From the NCBI RefSeq assembly GCF_016863295.1, contig NZ_BOOP01000003.1:310001-374000 (forward strand): a stretch of 64,000 nt of DNA. The letters are read 5' to 3'. Below are positions 8,801 to 15,905 of this stretch, piece by piece. Every line of letters begins with the position of its first letter. The first letter of the stretch is position 1. The notes below the pieces were generated by a model. It saw nothing but the letters and a program-made list of their open reading frames with translations. It ran no database searches and was not told the origin of the DNA. The translations under genes and the position numbers were made by a program. This DNA comes from Planotetraspora phitsanulokensis. Lineage in GTDB: Bacteria > Actinomycetota > Actinomycetes > Streptosporangiales > Streptosporangiaceae.

Positions 8801-8904
8801 GTTCACCACGCATCGACTCCCCGGCCCACGTCCGATCGGAGGACGCGGCGTCCGCCTTCTTATTGCGGCCCACCCGCGAGGCCCTCGCTGCGCGTCGCCC
8901 AGGG

Positions 8905-9702
8905 TCAACGGTAGCGGTCCAGCTCCCACGGATCGTGAGCACTGATGACCGAAACCTCATCGCCGTGGTCGCGAACGAGTTCGCGCAGCCGGGCCTGGGT
9001 GCCGAGCCGGAGTTCGTGGTGGACTTCCGAGCTGGTCTGCACGATATCAAGGATGGGGTGCGGATGCGGATCTTGGTCGAGTTCCCGGTGGTAGTAGTAG
9101 GCGTCACCGCAGTGCAGGAGCCAGCGATCGCCTTCGCGCACGGCGACTCCGGTATGGCCGGCGGTATGACCGCCGAGCGGGACCAGCCGGATCTCCGCCG
9201 GCAGGCCCTTCGGCTGGACGGAGGTGAACCCGAACCACTCCTCGCTCGGCTCGGGGGTGTAGGGAACCCACTTCGGGCCATGTGCCCAGTGGGCCGGGCG
9301 GTAGCGGAAGCTGGGCGCCTCGGTGGTCGCTGCTTCGAGTTCGGCGGCAAGGACATGGACCTGGGCATCTGGAAAGTCGGGCAGGCCACCGCAATGGTCG
9401 ACGTCGAGGTGGGTCACGATGATGTGGCGTACATCGTCGAGTGAGTACCCCAACCGGGCGACCTGGCGAACGGCGGTCTCCTCCTCGGCCAGTACGGGCT
9501 GGGCCATCTCGACCCAGTCGGAGCCGAGGGTGTCGCCTGGGTTGCGGACGTCGTCGAGGCCGAGGCCGGTCTCGACGAGGACCAGGCCGTCAGAGTCGGT
9601 CTCGACCAGCAGACAGTGATTGACGGCGTGCGCGGGAGACGGGCCGTCGTAGGTGGCCTCGATCTGCCGTACGGACCCGCAGTTGAGGTGATGGATCTTC
9701 AT
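8905..9702 (-). CDS. Metallo-beta-lactamase-fold hydrolase (lactonase-like)
   Basis: A 265-residue MBL-fold enzyme. The metal motif is HLDVDH (98-103; a variant of HxHxDH with Asp in the second position), followed by His179 (GGHTAGHTG), Asp200 (HCGDAYYY) and His256 (SAHDPWE), so a dinuclear zinc site is plausible. Architecture resembles AiiA-like lactonases and related esterases. The ATG at 9702 lies 8 bases after the -10 box of a MerR-type promoter, so a leaderless transcript is likely. It is divergent from the MerR gene across a 24-bp palindrome and is probably that regulator's target. The substrate is unknown; quorum-signal lactone hydrolysis is possible but unsupported. Confidence 0.87.
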   Translation of the reverse strand: MKIHHLNCGSVRQIEATYDGPSPAHAVNHCLLVETDSDGLVLVETGLGLDDVRNPGDTLGSDWVEMAQPVLAEEETAVRQVARLGYSLDDVRHIIVTHLDVDHCGGLPDFPDAQVHVLAAELEAATTEAPSFRYRPAHWAHGPKWVPYTPEPSEEWFGFTSVQPKGLPAEIRLVPLGGHTAGHTGVAVREGDRWLLHCGDAYYYHRELDQDPHPHPILDIVQTSSEVHHELRLGTQARLRELVRDHGDEVSVISAHDPWELDRYR

Positions 9703-9709
9703 GGCGGCT

Positions 9710-9740
9710 AGTCTGTGACTTGAAGCGCGCTTCAAGTCAA
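9710..9740 (-). promoter_or_regulatory. MerR-type promoter with 24-bp perfect palindrome
   Basis: Positions 9716-9739 form a perfect palindrome with half-site TGACTTGAAGCG. On the minus strand it fills the 19-base spacer between TTGACT (9740-9735) and CAGACT (9715-9710). The overlong 19-base spacer with a centred dyad is the hallmark of MerR-activated promoters. The -10 places the start of transcription at or next to the ATG of the MBL-hydrolase gene. Confidence 0.8.
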
Positions 9741-9747
9741 GGGGGAC

Positions 9748-10167
9748 GTGGTGGCCGAATCGCTGCTGGACATCGCCGAAGTGGCCGAGCGTTCCGGGCT
9801 GGCGCCTTCGGCGCTGCGGTTCTATGAGAACAGAGGCCTCATCGCCTCGGCGGGTCGCAACGGCCTGCGCCGCACCTACCGGCCCGACGTTCTCGAGCGC
9901 CTCGCACTCATCGCCTGCGCCCGCGGCGCCGGGTTCACGATCGCCGAGATCGCCAGGTTCCTCCTGGCCACACCCGACGACACCAAGCTGCGTGCACACA
10001 TGGCGAAGAAGGCGCGGGAACTGGAGGAAGACATCGCCCGGCTCACTCGGATGCGCGACGGTCTCCACCATGCCTCGATGTGCATGCACGAACCACTCGT
10101 AGAGTGCCCCGACTTCAAGCGCACATTCGAAAGCTCCGCGACTCTCACGCCATCCCCTGGCCGCTGA
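9748..10167 (+). CDS. MerR-family transcriptional activator
   Basis: A 139-residue MerR regulator. The N-terminal winged helix is typical (DIAEVAERSGLAPSALRFYE at 8-27, then GLRRTYRPDVLERLALI), followed by the dimerisation helix (about 78-105). The C-terminal effector region has Cys112, His114 and Cys120 in MCMHEPLVECPDF, suggesting a metal or redox ligand set, though it is neither the SoxR Fe-S cluster pattern nor the CueR/ZntR loop. GTG codons at 9748 and 9751 are both possible starts after AAGGGGG. It is divergent from the MBL hydrolase over a perfect operator and 43 bases upstream of the CadD-like exporter, either of which may be regulated. Confidence 0.88.
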   Translation: MVAESLLDIAEVAERSGLAPSALRFYENRGLIASAGRNGLRRTYRPDVLERLALIACARGAGFTIAEIARFLLATPDDTKLRAHMAKKARELEEDIARLTRMRDGLHHASMCMHEPLVECPDFKRTFESSATLTPSPGR

Positions 10168-10210
10168 AGCCTGTCCGGCGATCCCCCGTTTAGTAGGAGT
10201 CATCCCTCTC

Positions 10211-10813
10211 GTGAACTTGGGCATCATCGGGCAGGCGACAGGCCTGTTCGCCGTGACGAACGTCGACGACATCCTGATTCTGGCCTTGTTCTTCGCACAG
10301 GGGACCGGACGGCATGGCGCGACTGCTCGAATCGTGGCCGGTCAGTATCTCGGCTTCTCGGGCATCCTCGCTGCCGCCGTTGCCGCGGGCTTCGGCGCGG
10401 CCTTCCTGCCTGAGGGGATCATCCCCTATCTCGGTCTGCTGCCGCTCGCGCTGGGCCTCAGGGCCGCATGGCAGGCATGGAGGAACCACCGCAGCGACCC
10501 TGGCCGAGAGACCGCCGTAGCGACCGAAGGCGGGCCGAAGACATTGGAGGTGGCTGCGGTCACCTTCGCCAACGGCGGCGACAACATCGGCGTCTACGTG
10601 CCGGTCTTCGCCACTGCAGGCATCGGTTCCACGACTGTCTACGTCGTGGTCTTCCTGGTTCTGGTCGCCGTCTGGTGCCTGGCCGGCCGATTCTTCGCCA
10701 CCCGTCCCATCGTCGCCGGAGCCCTCAGCCGATGGGGGCACATCCTGTTGCCCGTCGTCCTGATCGGCATCGGCGTGCTCATCCTCATCGAAGGCGGCGC
10801 CTTCGGGCTCTAG
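10211..10813 (+). CDS. CadD-family cadmium resistance transporter
   Basis: A 200-residue membrane protein of the CadD/LysE-superfamily type. Two conserved family segments are visible: FAVTNVDDILILALFF near the N-terminus and FANGGDNIGVYVPVF in the middle, each placing Asp residues inside a hydrophobic helix; a short hydrophilic loop rich in Arg/Glu lies between the halves. CadD proteins reduce cytoplasmic Cd. It starts at GTG 10211, 44 bases after the MerR gene on the same strand, so the regulator and transporter may form a unit. Metal specificity is inferred from the family only. Confidence 0.85.
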   Translation: MNLGIIGQATGLFAVTNVDDILILALFFAQGTGRHGATARIVAGQYLGFSGILAAAVAAGFGAAFLPEGIIPYLGLLPLALGLRAAWQAWRNHRSDPGRETAVATEGGPKTLEVAAVTFANGGDNIGVYVPVFATAGIGSTTVYVVVFLVLVAVWCLAGRFFATRPIVAGALSRWGHILLPVVLIGIGVLILIEGGAFGL

Positions 10814-10841
10814 TCACGCCGTAGTGCGCTCGCGTGACGGG

Positions 10842-11141
10842 TCACCCTCGATCTACAGGATCGGCCAGGTAGGCCCCGGCCATGAAAGTGGAATACGCCA
10901 GGAAGAGTGCATAACTGACCAATGCACCGTCGACAGCCATCACCGCGATGCGCTTGAGGACGGAACAGCGACCGCTGATGCGGGGCACGATCACGAATGC
11001 ATCATGAAGCTTCTCGGTGGTGCGCTCGGGAATGATCAGCAGGGCCAGGCCCACGCCGAGAAGTCCGATGATGACCATCGCGAAGTAGACCAAAGTGCCT
11101 GCTCCACCACGCATAGCGGTCATCTTCACGCGTGAAGCCAT
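10842..11141 (-). CDS. Small two-helix membrane protein, unknown function
   Basis: A 99-residue protein with two clear hydrophobic segments (LVYFAMVIIGLLGVGLALLI and MAVDGALVSYALFLAYSTFM) joined by a basic, hydrophilic loop of about 30 residues (PERTTEKLHDAFVIVPRISG). I do not recognise a family. Start is uncertain: ATG 11141 has no good ribosome site, and ATG codons at 11123 or 11111 would shorten the basic N-terminus. A 14-bp palindrome (CTTCACGCGTGAAG, 11124-11137) overlaps the N-terminal codons and could be an operator if the later start is right. It is convergent with the CadD gene, ending 28 bases from it. Confidence 0.55.
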   Translation of the reverse strand: MASRVKMTAMRGGAGTLVYFAMVIIGLLGVGLALLIIPERTTEKLHDAFVIVPRISGRCSVLKRIAVMAVDGALVSYALFLAYSTFMAGAYLADPVDRG

Positions 11142-11271
11142 AGGCCGACCAGTCTCCTGACTCAGCTCTGGCGGCTTCTTGATGCCGTTCCTACGGCACC
11201 GCGTCCTGCTCGTTCTGTGCCTTCAGTTGGTTGAAGACCTCGGCGTTCGCCGTGTCCTTCCGTGCTTGTGC

Positions 11272-11967
11272 TCAAGGACGTCTCAGCCTCACCGCGAGGA
11301 AGCATGGCGCTTGGTGAAGCTTGTCGTAGGCGGCTTCGTCGATGTCCCGCAGGCCGGCCGTGGGGCGAGGCTCGATCAGTTGCTCCAGCACGAACCCGGC
11401 GGTCAGGAGCTCGCCCAAGAACGTCTCCAATGGCATCCGCTGGTAGTGGATCGAGAACTCGCCGGCCGCGACAGACAGGTCGCTCCACTCGTGGCTGAAG
11501 TACGAGCCTCCGAAGTGGCGCCAGTCGGCTGTGGGATGGGTGGTCGATAACAGCAGCCATCCCCCTGGCCGCAGGACGCGGCGCAGTTCGCCCAACAGTT
11601 GCGCACGGTTCTTGACGTGATGGAGTACTAGGGCGCACACCGCTCCGTCGAACGATGCGTCAGCGGCGAAATCGAGTGGCTCTTCCAGATCATGAAGAAG
11701 TAATTCTGCATGCCCGTTAACGCGTTCTCGCGCATGGCGCAGCAGCGTGGCGCTGCCCTCGATTCCGACCACCTGGGCGCCGCGGGCGAAAAGTTCGGCC
11801 GCATAGTGTCCTGCTCCACAGCCGACGTCCAGGATTCTGAGCCCGGAGACATCGCCCGCCAGTCGCAACATGGCGGGTCTGTCGGTGTAGGCGTTGTAGG
11901 GGCTCGTATCGGCATTCTTGGCGAAGAAGTCGCCGAGTGCGTCGTGGTAAGCGGTCGCCCTGCGCAT
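11272..11967 (-). CDS. Class I SAM-dependent methyltransferase
   Basis: A 231-residue enzyme with the Rossmann SAM site ILDVGCGAGHY (45-55), the acidic ribose-binding end of strand 2 (VVGIEGS), motif II ASFDGAVCALVLHHV and motif III LRRVLRPGGWLLLSTTHP. This is the Methyltransf_11/25 type acting on small molecules; no substrate clue is present. The start at 11967 is chosen because the family begins about 40 residues before motif I; upstream codons add an unrelated Arg-rich stretch. It stands alone, with no partner in an obvious operon. Confidence 0.85.
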   Translation of the reverse strand: MRRATAYHDALGDFFAKNADTSPYNAYTDRPAMLRLAGDVSGLRILDVGCGAGHYAAELFARGAQVVGIEGSATLLRHARERVNGHAELLLHDLEEPLDFAADASFDGAVCALVLHHVKNRAQLLGELRRVLRPGGWLLLSTTHPTADWRHFGGSYFSHEWSDLSVAAGEFSIHYQRMPLETFLGELLTAGFVLEQLIEPRPTAGLRDIDEAAYDKLHQAPCFLAVRLRRP

Positions 11968-12208
11968 CGGGCCATCATGGCGTAGCCACAAGTTTCGTCG
12001 CCATTGAGTTCTAGCCGAGACGGTGAATGGCCGTCCGGGACATGGTGCGAGCCCCCCTGAACTGCCCGAATACGCTGCCGACCTGCGTTGAGCGTCCACA
12101 ATCTTCCGTCACTGTCCGGCGTCGTCAGTTGGCGTCATCACGCAGTCGGTCACGCAGCGATCGCCCGCTGCGGCGGTTAACGGCTCGAGGGAACGTGGCT
12201 GTTTGCGT

Positions 12209-12565
12209 ATGGTCGGTCGCGTGGCCAGTGATCACGAGCGAGACCAGCTCGCCGCGCAGCTCATGACGTTGCCGGTCAATGAACTCGTCGACGTCCTGCG
12301 GCGCGTCCTGCCGCAGTACACCGAAGAGGGGAACGGGCTTCGAACGAGTCTGGTCCTGGCTACTGCGACCGAGTATGAGGACGAACCCGACGGCATCGAC
12401 GTCACTCTGGTTGCTTGGCCTGATCGCGACTACTACGACGGTGGCCTGGGACCTGACCAAGGTCTGTGGGAGGACGGCGACTGTGGGAAGTGCGGCACGG
12501 AGGTGTCTTCGAACGCCAAACGTGCGTTCTGCCCGGTTTGCGGTTCTGGGTGCGGACTGACCTGA
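12209..12565 (+). CDS. Small hypothetical protein with C-terminal zinc ribbon
   Basis: A 118-residue protein (ATG 12209; TTG 12203 or GTG 12221 are alternatives). The N-terminal half is helical and acidic (ERDQLAAQLMTLPVNELVDV). The C-terminus carries Cys92-x2-Cys95 and Cys108-x2-Cys111, a CxxC-x12-CxxC zinc ribbon, with a further Cys115. I know no named family for the whole protein. Zinc ribbons of this size usually bind nucleic acid or protein partners. It stands alone between a methyltransferase and the YceI gene. Confidence 0.6.
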   Translation: MVGRVASDHERDQLAAQLMTLPVNELVDVLRRVLPQYTEEGNGLRTSLVLATATEYEDEPDGIDVTLVAWPDRDYYDGGLGPDQGLWEDGDCGKCGTEVSSNAKRAFCPVCGSGCGLT

Positions 12566-12656
12566 CCTTGTCCTGATCTCCCGGCCGCTGTCGACCTGCC
12601 GCGCCTTTCCGGACTGACGATATGGCAGGTTTCCTGCAGGTTTGAGCCCGCCCCGG

Positions 12657-12674
12657 GGTGTACCTAGGCACACC
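12657..12674. promoter_or_regulatory. Inverted repeat upstream of the YceI gene
   Basis: GGTGTACCTAGGCACACC is a near-perfect 18-bp palindrome (one mismatched pair) 58 bases before the YceI start. Just upstream GCAGGTTT occurs twice, 11 bases apart (12625 and 12636). Together they look like an operator; no regulator gene is adjacent, so its owner is unknown. Confidence 0.35.
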
Positions 12675-12731
12675 CTCGAACGGTAGCCAACCGGCTTCTT
12701 GCGGATCGCCCCGCTCCGTAGCGTCGTCGTC

Positions 12732-13289
12732 ATGAAGACGACAGAAACAGGCCACTCCACGACGTCCCCCACCCTGTCGCCTACGAATGCCCAGCCCGCC
12801 CCGGGCCTGTACCGCATCGACCCCGGGGCCACGGAGATCAGGTTCCTCACACGGCATGTCTTCGGCCTGCTGCCCGTCACCGGGTCGTTCGCGCTGGATC
12901 ACGGCGAGTTGCGGATCGCCGAGTCCGCCGCGGACTCCACGATCGACGCGGTCGTGCGCGCGGGCAGCTTCGCCAGCGGCATCGCGGCGCGCGACCACAA
13001 GGTCAAGTCGGACGTGTACCTCGACGCCGCCGCCCATCCGGAGATCGTCTACCGCGGGCTGCGCGTCGAGCTGTCGCCGGACGGGGCGCGAGTACACGGC
13101 ACGCTGACAGTCCGCGGCGTGACCCGTCCGGCCGTCCTGACCCTGACCTCCCTGGTCGTCGAGGACGGCGTGCTGCGGGCACGGGCCGAGACCACTGTCG
13201 ACCGCTACGCTTTCGGCCTGACCCGGGAGAAGGGCATGACCGGGCGTCACCTCCACCTCTTCCTCACGGTCACCGCCACCGCGGATTGA
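12732..13289 (+). CDS. YceI-family lipid-binding protein
   Basis: A 185-residue lipocalin-like protein of the YceI family. The hallmark segments are visible in order: GLYRIDPGATEIRFLTRHVF, DAVVRAGSFASGIAARDHKV, SDVYLDAAAHPEIVYRG, the central GTLTVRGVTRPAVLTLTS and the C-terminal ARAETTVDRYAFGLTREKG. Members bind polyisoprenoids or other hydrophobic ligands inside a beta-barrel. There is no signal peptide, so it is cytoplasmic like most actinobacterial copies. It is preceded by a palindrome (12657-12674) and convergent with the nitronate monooxygenase, 30 bases away. Confidence 0.9.
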   Translation: MKTTETGHSTTSPTLSPTNAQPAPGLYRIDPGATEIRFLTRHVFGLLPVTGSFALDHGELRIAESAADSTIDAVVRAGSFASGIAARDHKVKSDVYLDAAAHPEIVYRGLRVELSPDGARVHGTLTVRGVTRPAVLTLTSLVVEDGVLRARAETTVDRYAFGLTREKGMTGRHLHLFLTVTATAD

Positions 13290-13319
13290 GGGCACCAGCG
13301 CGCCGAGCAGAGCATGGGG

Positions 13320-14285
13320 TCAGCGGCGCCCCGCTCGGGTCAGGGCGTCCTGGGCCTGGGTGGCCATGGCGGTGACCAGATCCTCCGCCGAGGGCAGGTC
13401 GGTGATGAGGTCTACGGCCTCGCCCGCCCAGACCGGCAGCGGGGGCACCGCGCCACGTGCCACGTCGTCCTGGTAGGCCTGACGGGCTTGGGGATCGGCG
13501 GCGAGCTCGGCCTCTCGGCCGCGCCAGCGGTCGAGGTAGGGATGGCCGAGGGTGCGGGCGGGGTACTTCGACGGCCACCGGGATCCGCGCGCGATGTCCA
13601 GCACCGTGCTGCGCTCGGTGTCCTGCCCCCGCCCCTCGAGGATCGCCTTGGTGATCGAGGGATCGACCAGGGCCTCGGTGGTGGCCTGGAAGCGGGTGCC
13701 GATAAGCGCTCCGGCGGCACCCAGCACGAGAGCCGCCGCCACACCGCGTCCATCGGCGATCCCGCCCGCTGCCAGTACCGGCACCGGAGCTACGAGATCC
13801 ACCACCGCGGGCACGAACGGCAACGTGGACCGCCCGCGCGCGGCTCCGTGCCCACCGCTCTCGGCTCCCTGCGCCACGATCACATCCGCTCCCAGGTCCA
13901 CCGCCTGCTTGGCCTCCTCCAGATCGGTGACCTGGAGGATCAAGAGAGCCCCGGCCTGGCGGACGTGCTCCGCGTATGGACTCGGATCGCCGAAGGACAA
14001 CATCACGGCGCTGGGGCGGTAGCTCAGCGCCAACTCCACCGCGGCGAGATCGATCCCCCAGGTCAGGAATCCGACACCCCATGGCCCTTCGGTGCCCGCG
14101 ACGATCGGCACCTCACGTGCCAGCCACTCCGGGTCCCCGTACGCGCCGCCCAGAATCCCGAACCCGCCACCCCGGGAGACGGCTGCGGCCAGCGCACCCC
14201 CGGCCGACCCGCCCATCGGCGCCAGTGCGATCGGGTGCCGCACGCCGAGCATCTCCGTGAACGCCGTCGACAACGCCATGCCCAC
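13320..14285 (-). CDS. Nitronate monooxygenase / FMN-dependent 2-nitropropane dioxygenase family
   Basis: A 321-residue TIM-barrel FMN enzyme. Family signatures include PIALAPMGGSAGGALAAAVS at the N-terminus, VIVAQGAESGGHGA in the middle (its His is in the position of the catalytic base of nitronate monooxygenases) and PVLAAGGIADGRGVAAAL plus GALIGTRF for phosphate binding. The GTG at 14285 is preferred over ATG 14279 because AGGAGG sits six bases before it. It follows the divergent TetR gene on the same strand, 95 bases downstream, so the regulator may control it. It would oxidise nitronates or a related substrate to carbonyls. Confidence 0.88.
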   Translation of the reverse strand: MGMALSTAFTEMLGVRHPIALAPMGGSAGGALAAAVSRGGGFGILGGAYGDPEWLAREVPIVAGTEGPWGVGFLTWGIDLAAVELALSYRPSAVMLSFGDPSPYAEHVRQAGALLILQVTDLEEAKQAVDLGADVIVAQGAESGGHGAARGRSTLPFVPAVVDLVAPVPVLAAGGIADGRGVAAALVLGAAGALIGTRFQATTEALVDPSITKAILEGRGQDTERSTVLDIARGSRWPSKYPARTLGHPYLDRWRGREAELAADPQARQAYQDDVARGAVPPLPVWAGEAVDLITDLPSAEDLVTAMATQAQDALTRAGRR

Positions 14286-14380
14286 ATCATGCCTCCTCAT
14301 CCGACGGGCGTGATCACCAAGGCCGTTCCGGCCCGACGACATGGCGGACGGCGGGACGCCAGGCCCCCCGAGGAGGAACC

Positions 14381-14974
14381 TCAGCCGCGTACCGATGCGA
14401 GAGACAGCAGGGCCGTGTCCACGGCGGAGACGAGGCGGCGTGGGTCGGAGTCGGCTTTCACGATCACCTGCAGTCCTTCGAGGAGCATGGTGAGCATGGC
14501 GGCGGCGGCGGGAAGGTCGAGTTCGGAGGAGATCTCTCCCTGCCGGGCGGCGGCTCGCAGACCTTGCAGGAAGCCGTCCTCCACAGCGGACAGGACGCCG
14601 CGCACGCTGCGGGCGACCTCTTCGTCTCCGGGGAGGCATTCGCCCGCGGTGTTGGCGATCAGGCATCCGCGGGGCTGGTCCTGCTGTACGGCCAGGTCGA
14701 TCCAACCGATCAGTACGGCCCGGATCCGCGGCAGGACCGGGCCTCCCTCCAGCAGCGTGGGAGCGAAGCCGTCGACCAGGCGTTCGTTGTAGTGGGCGAG
14801 TGCGCGCAGGAACAGCGCGTGCTTGTCGCCGAAGACGCGGTAGAGCGTGCCCGGATGTACGCCGAGCGCCTCGGTCAGGTCGGTGATCGACGTCGTCTCG
14901 TAGCCCCGCGTCCAGAACAGTTGCATGGCGCGGTCGATGACGTCCTGCTCGTCGAAGGTTCGGGGTCGGGCCAC
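14381..14974 (-). CDS. TetR-family transcriptional repressor
   Basis: A 197-residue TetR protein. The helix-turn-helix is at about residues 23-45 (TSITDLTEALGVHPGTLYRV), after RPRTFDEQDVIDRAMQLFW. The ligand-binding half contains QDQPRGCLIANTAGE and a helical C-terminus, similar to the TetR_C_16/YxaF-like group. The GTG at 14974 gives the usual short N-terminus. Three similar dyads lie in the 180-base divergent gap to the NADP oxidoreductase, so it probably represses both itself and that gene; the nitronate monooxygenase downstream may be in the same transcript. Confidence 0.88.
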   Translation of the reverse strand: MARPRTFDEQDVIDRAMQLFWTRGYETTSITDLTEALGVHPGTLYRVFGDKHALFLRALAHYNERLVDGFAPTLLEGGPVLPRIRAVLIGWIDLAVQQDQPRGCLIANTAGECLPGDEEVARSVRGVLSAVEDGFLQGLRAAARQGEISSELDLPAAAAMLTMLLEGLQVIVKADSDPRRLVSAVDTALLSLASVRG

Positions 14975-14992
14975 GAGCGAACGATACCTCAA

Positions 14993-15072
14993 TTTGAACG
15001 CTCACTCTCAAACCTGCTACCGTCCCATTTGAGAACGCTCACTCCTAAACTCATTTGAGAGCGATCGTTCAA
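14993..15072. promoter_or_regulatory. Three tandem TetR-type operator sites
   Basis: Three related dyads share the pattern TTTGA-(g)-GCTCACTC-TAAA or its mirror: 14993-15012, 15028-15049 and 15054-15072 (the last, TTTGAGAGCGATCGTTCAA, is the most symmetrical). They fill the divergent gap between the TetR gene and the NADP oxidoreductase, so they are the natural operators of that TetR. Confidence 0.6.
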
Positions 15073-15152
15073 CTACTGGCGGCCGGCTGCCGGCATGCCG
15101 GGAAGCGATCACTTCGCCGATTCAGCGTCAACTACCTGAGGAGCACGTGCAC

Positions 15153-15752
15153 ATGAGCATCGGAATCATCGGCGCCGGCGCCATCGGTTCGGCGATAGCC
15201 GAGATCCTGTCCCGGGCGGGCATCGACGTCACCGTTTCCAACAGCCGTGGGCCGGACACGCTCGCCGATCTCGCGAAGCGTCTGGGACCCCACGTCCACG
15301 CGGGGACTCGGGAGCAGGCGGCTGAACAGGACATCGTGTTCGTCGCGGTGAACTGGTCGAAACTGCCTCGCGCCATGGCGGGCCTGCCCGACTGGAACGG
15401 CCGGATCGTCATCGACACGAACAACTCCATCGAGGCGCCGTTGTTCCAGCCGTTCGAACTGCACGGCAAGACGTCGAGCGAGGTCTTCGCGGGCATGGTC
15501 CCCGGCGCCCGTGTCGTGAAGGCCTTCAGCCACCTGAGCCCCGACCTGCTCACCGCCGATCCCGCCGCGCGCGGAGGTCGCCGGGTCCTCTTCCTGTCGG
15601 GAGACGACCGTGAGGCGCGGCAGACGGTGCGAGCGCTGATCGACCGCCTCGGCTTCTTCAGCCTGGACCTCGGTCCGCTCGCCGTCGGATCCCGTCTCCT
15701 CCAGTTCCCCGGCGGCACGCTTCCCGCACACCACCTGGTGAAGGTCGATTGA
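15153..15752 (+). CDS. NAD(P)-binding oxidoreductase, F420-dependent NADP reductase-like
   Basis: A 199-residue Rossmann protein beginning with the dinucleotide motif GIIGAGAIGSAIA (Gly7, Gly9, Gly12), then VTVSNSRGPDTL where Ser-Asn-Ser-Arg after strand 2 suggests NADP preference. The middle contains DIVFVAVNW and VIDTNNSIE, as in the NADP oxidoreductase coenzyme-F420-dependent family (NpdG-like). Start: ATG 15153 has GAGGAG nine bases upstream. It is divergent from a TetR gene with three operators, the likely regulator. Directly after its stop, in the same frame, lies the tail of a lost dehydrogenase. Confidence 0.88.
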   Translation: MSIGIIGAGAIGSAIAEILSRAGIDVTVSNSRGPDTLADLAKRLGPHVHAGTREQAAEQDIVFVAVNWSKLPRAMAGLPDWNGRIVIDTNNSIEAPLFQPFELHGKTSSEVFAGMVPGARVVKAFSHLSPDLLTADPAARGGRRVLFLSGDDREARQTVRALIDRLGFFSLDLGPLAVGSRLLQFPGGTLPAHHLVKVD

Positions 15753-15812
15753 CGTGCGGCCCGGGCGACCGGCGCCGCGCTGCCCGTCGACGGCGGCTTC
15801 CTGCTCGCCTGA
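15753..15812 (+). pseudogene. C-terminal remnant of an SDR dehydrogenase
   Basis: Immediately after the preceding stop and in the same frame, twenty codons read RAARATGAALPVDGGFLLA and stop. A 'TGAALPVDGGFL' ending is the standard C-terminus of short-chain dehydrogenases (TGxxLPVDGG). No start or other SDR segment precedes it. It is best explained as debris left after deletion of an SDR gene next to the oxidoreductase. Confidence 0.6.
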
Positions 15813-15905
15813 CCTGCGCGAACGCCGGGCGGCAGCCCAAGAGGTGACAGAAACGGACGGCCTTGGCTTGGTTGGGGCTCGTCCCAACGGCCTGCGCTCG
15901 GTGAG

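Noticed and set aside
11124-11137. 14-bp palindrome CTTCACGCGTGAAG as an operator
   Set aside because: It may be inside the coding sequence of the small membrane protein, and no regulator is adjacent; noted only in that gene's entry.
13320-15011. A single large minus-strand protein covering nitronate monooxygenase and TetR
   Set aside because: The segment between the two is out-of-frame TetR sequence; a ribosome site and GTG at 14285 separate the genes.
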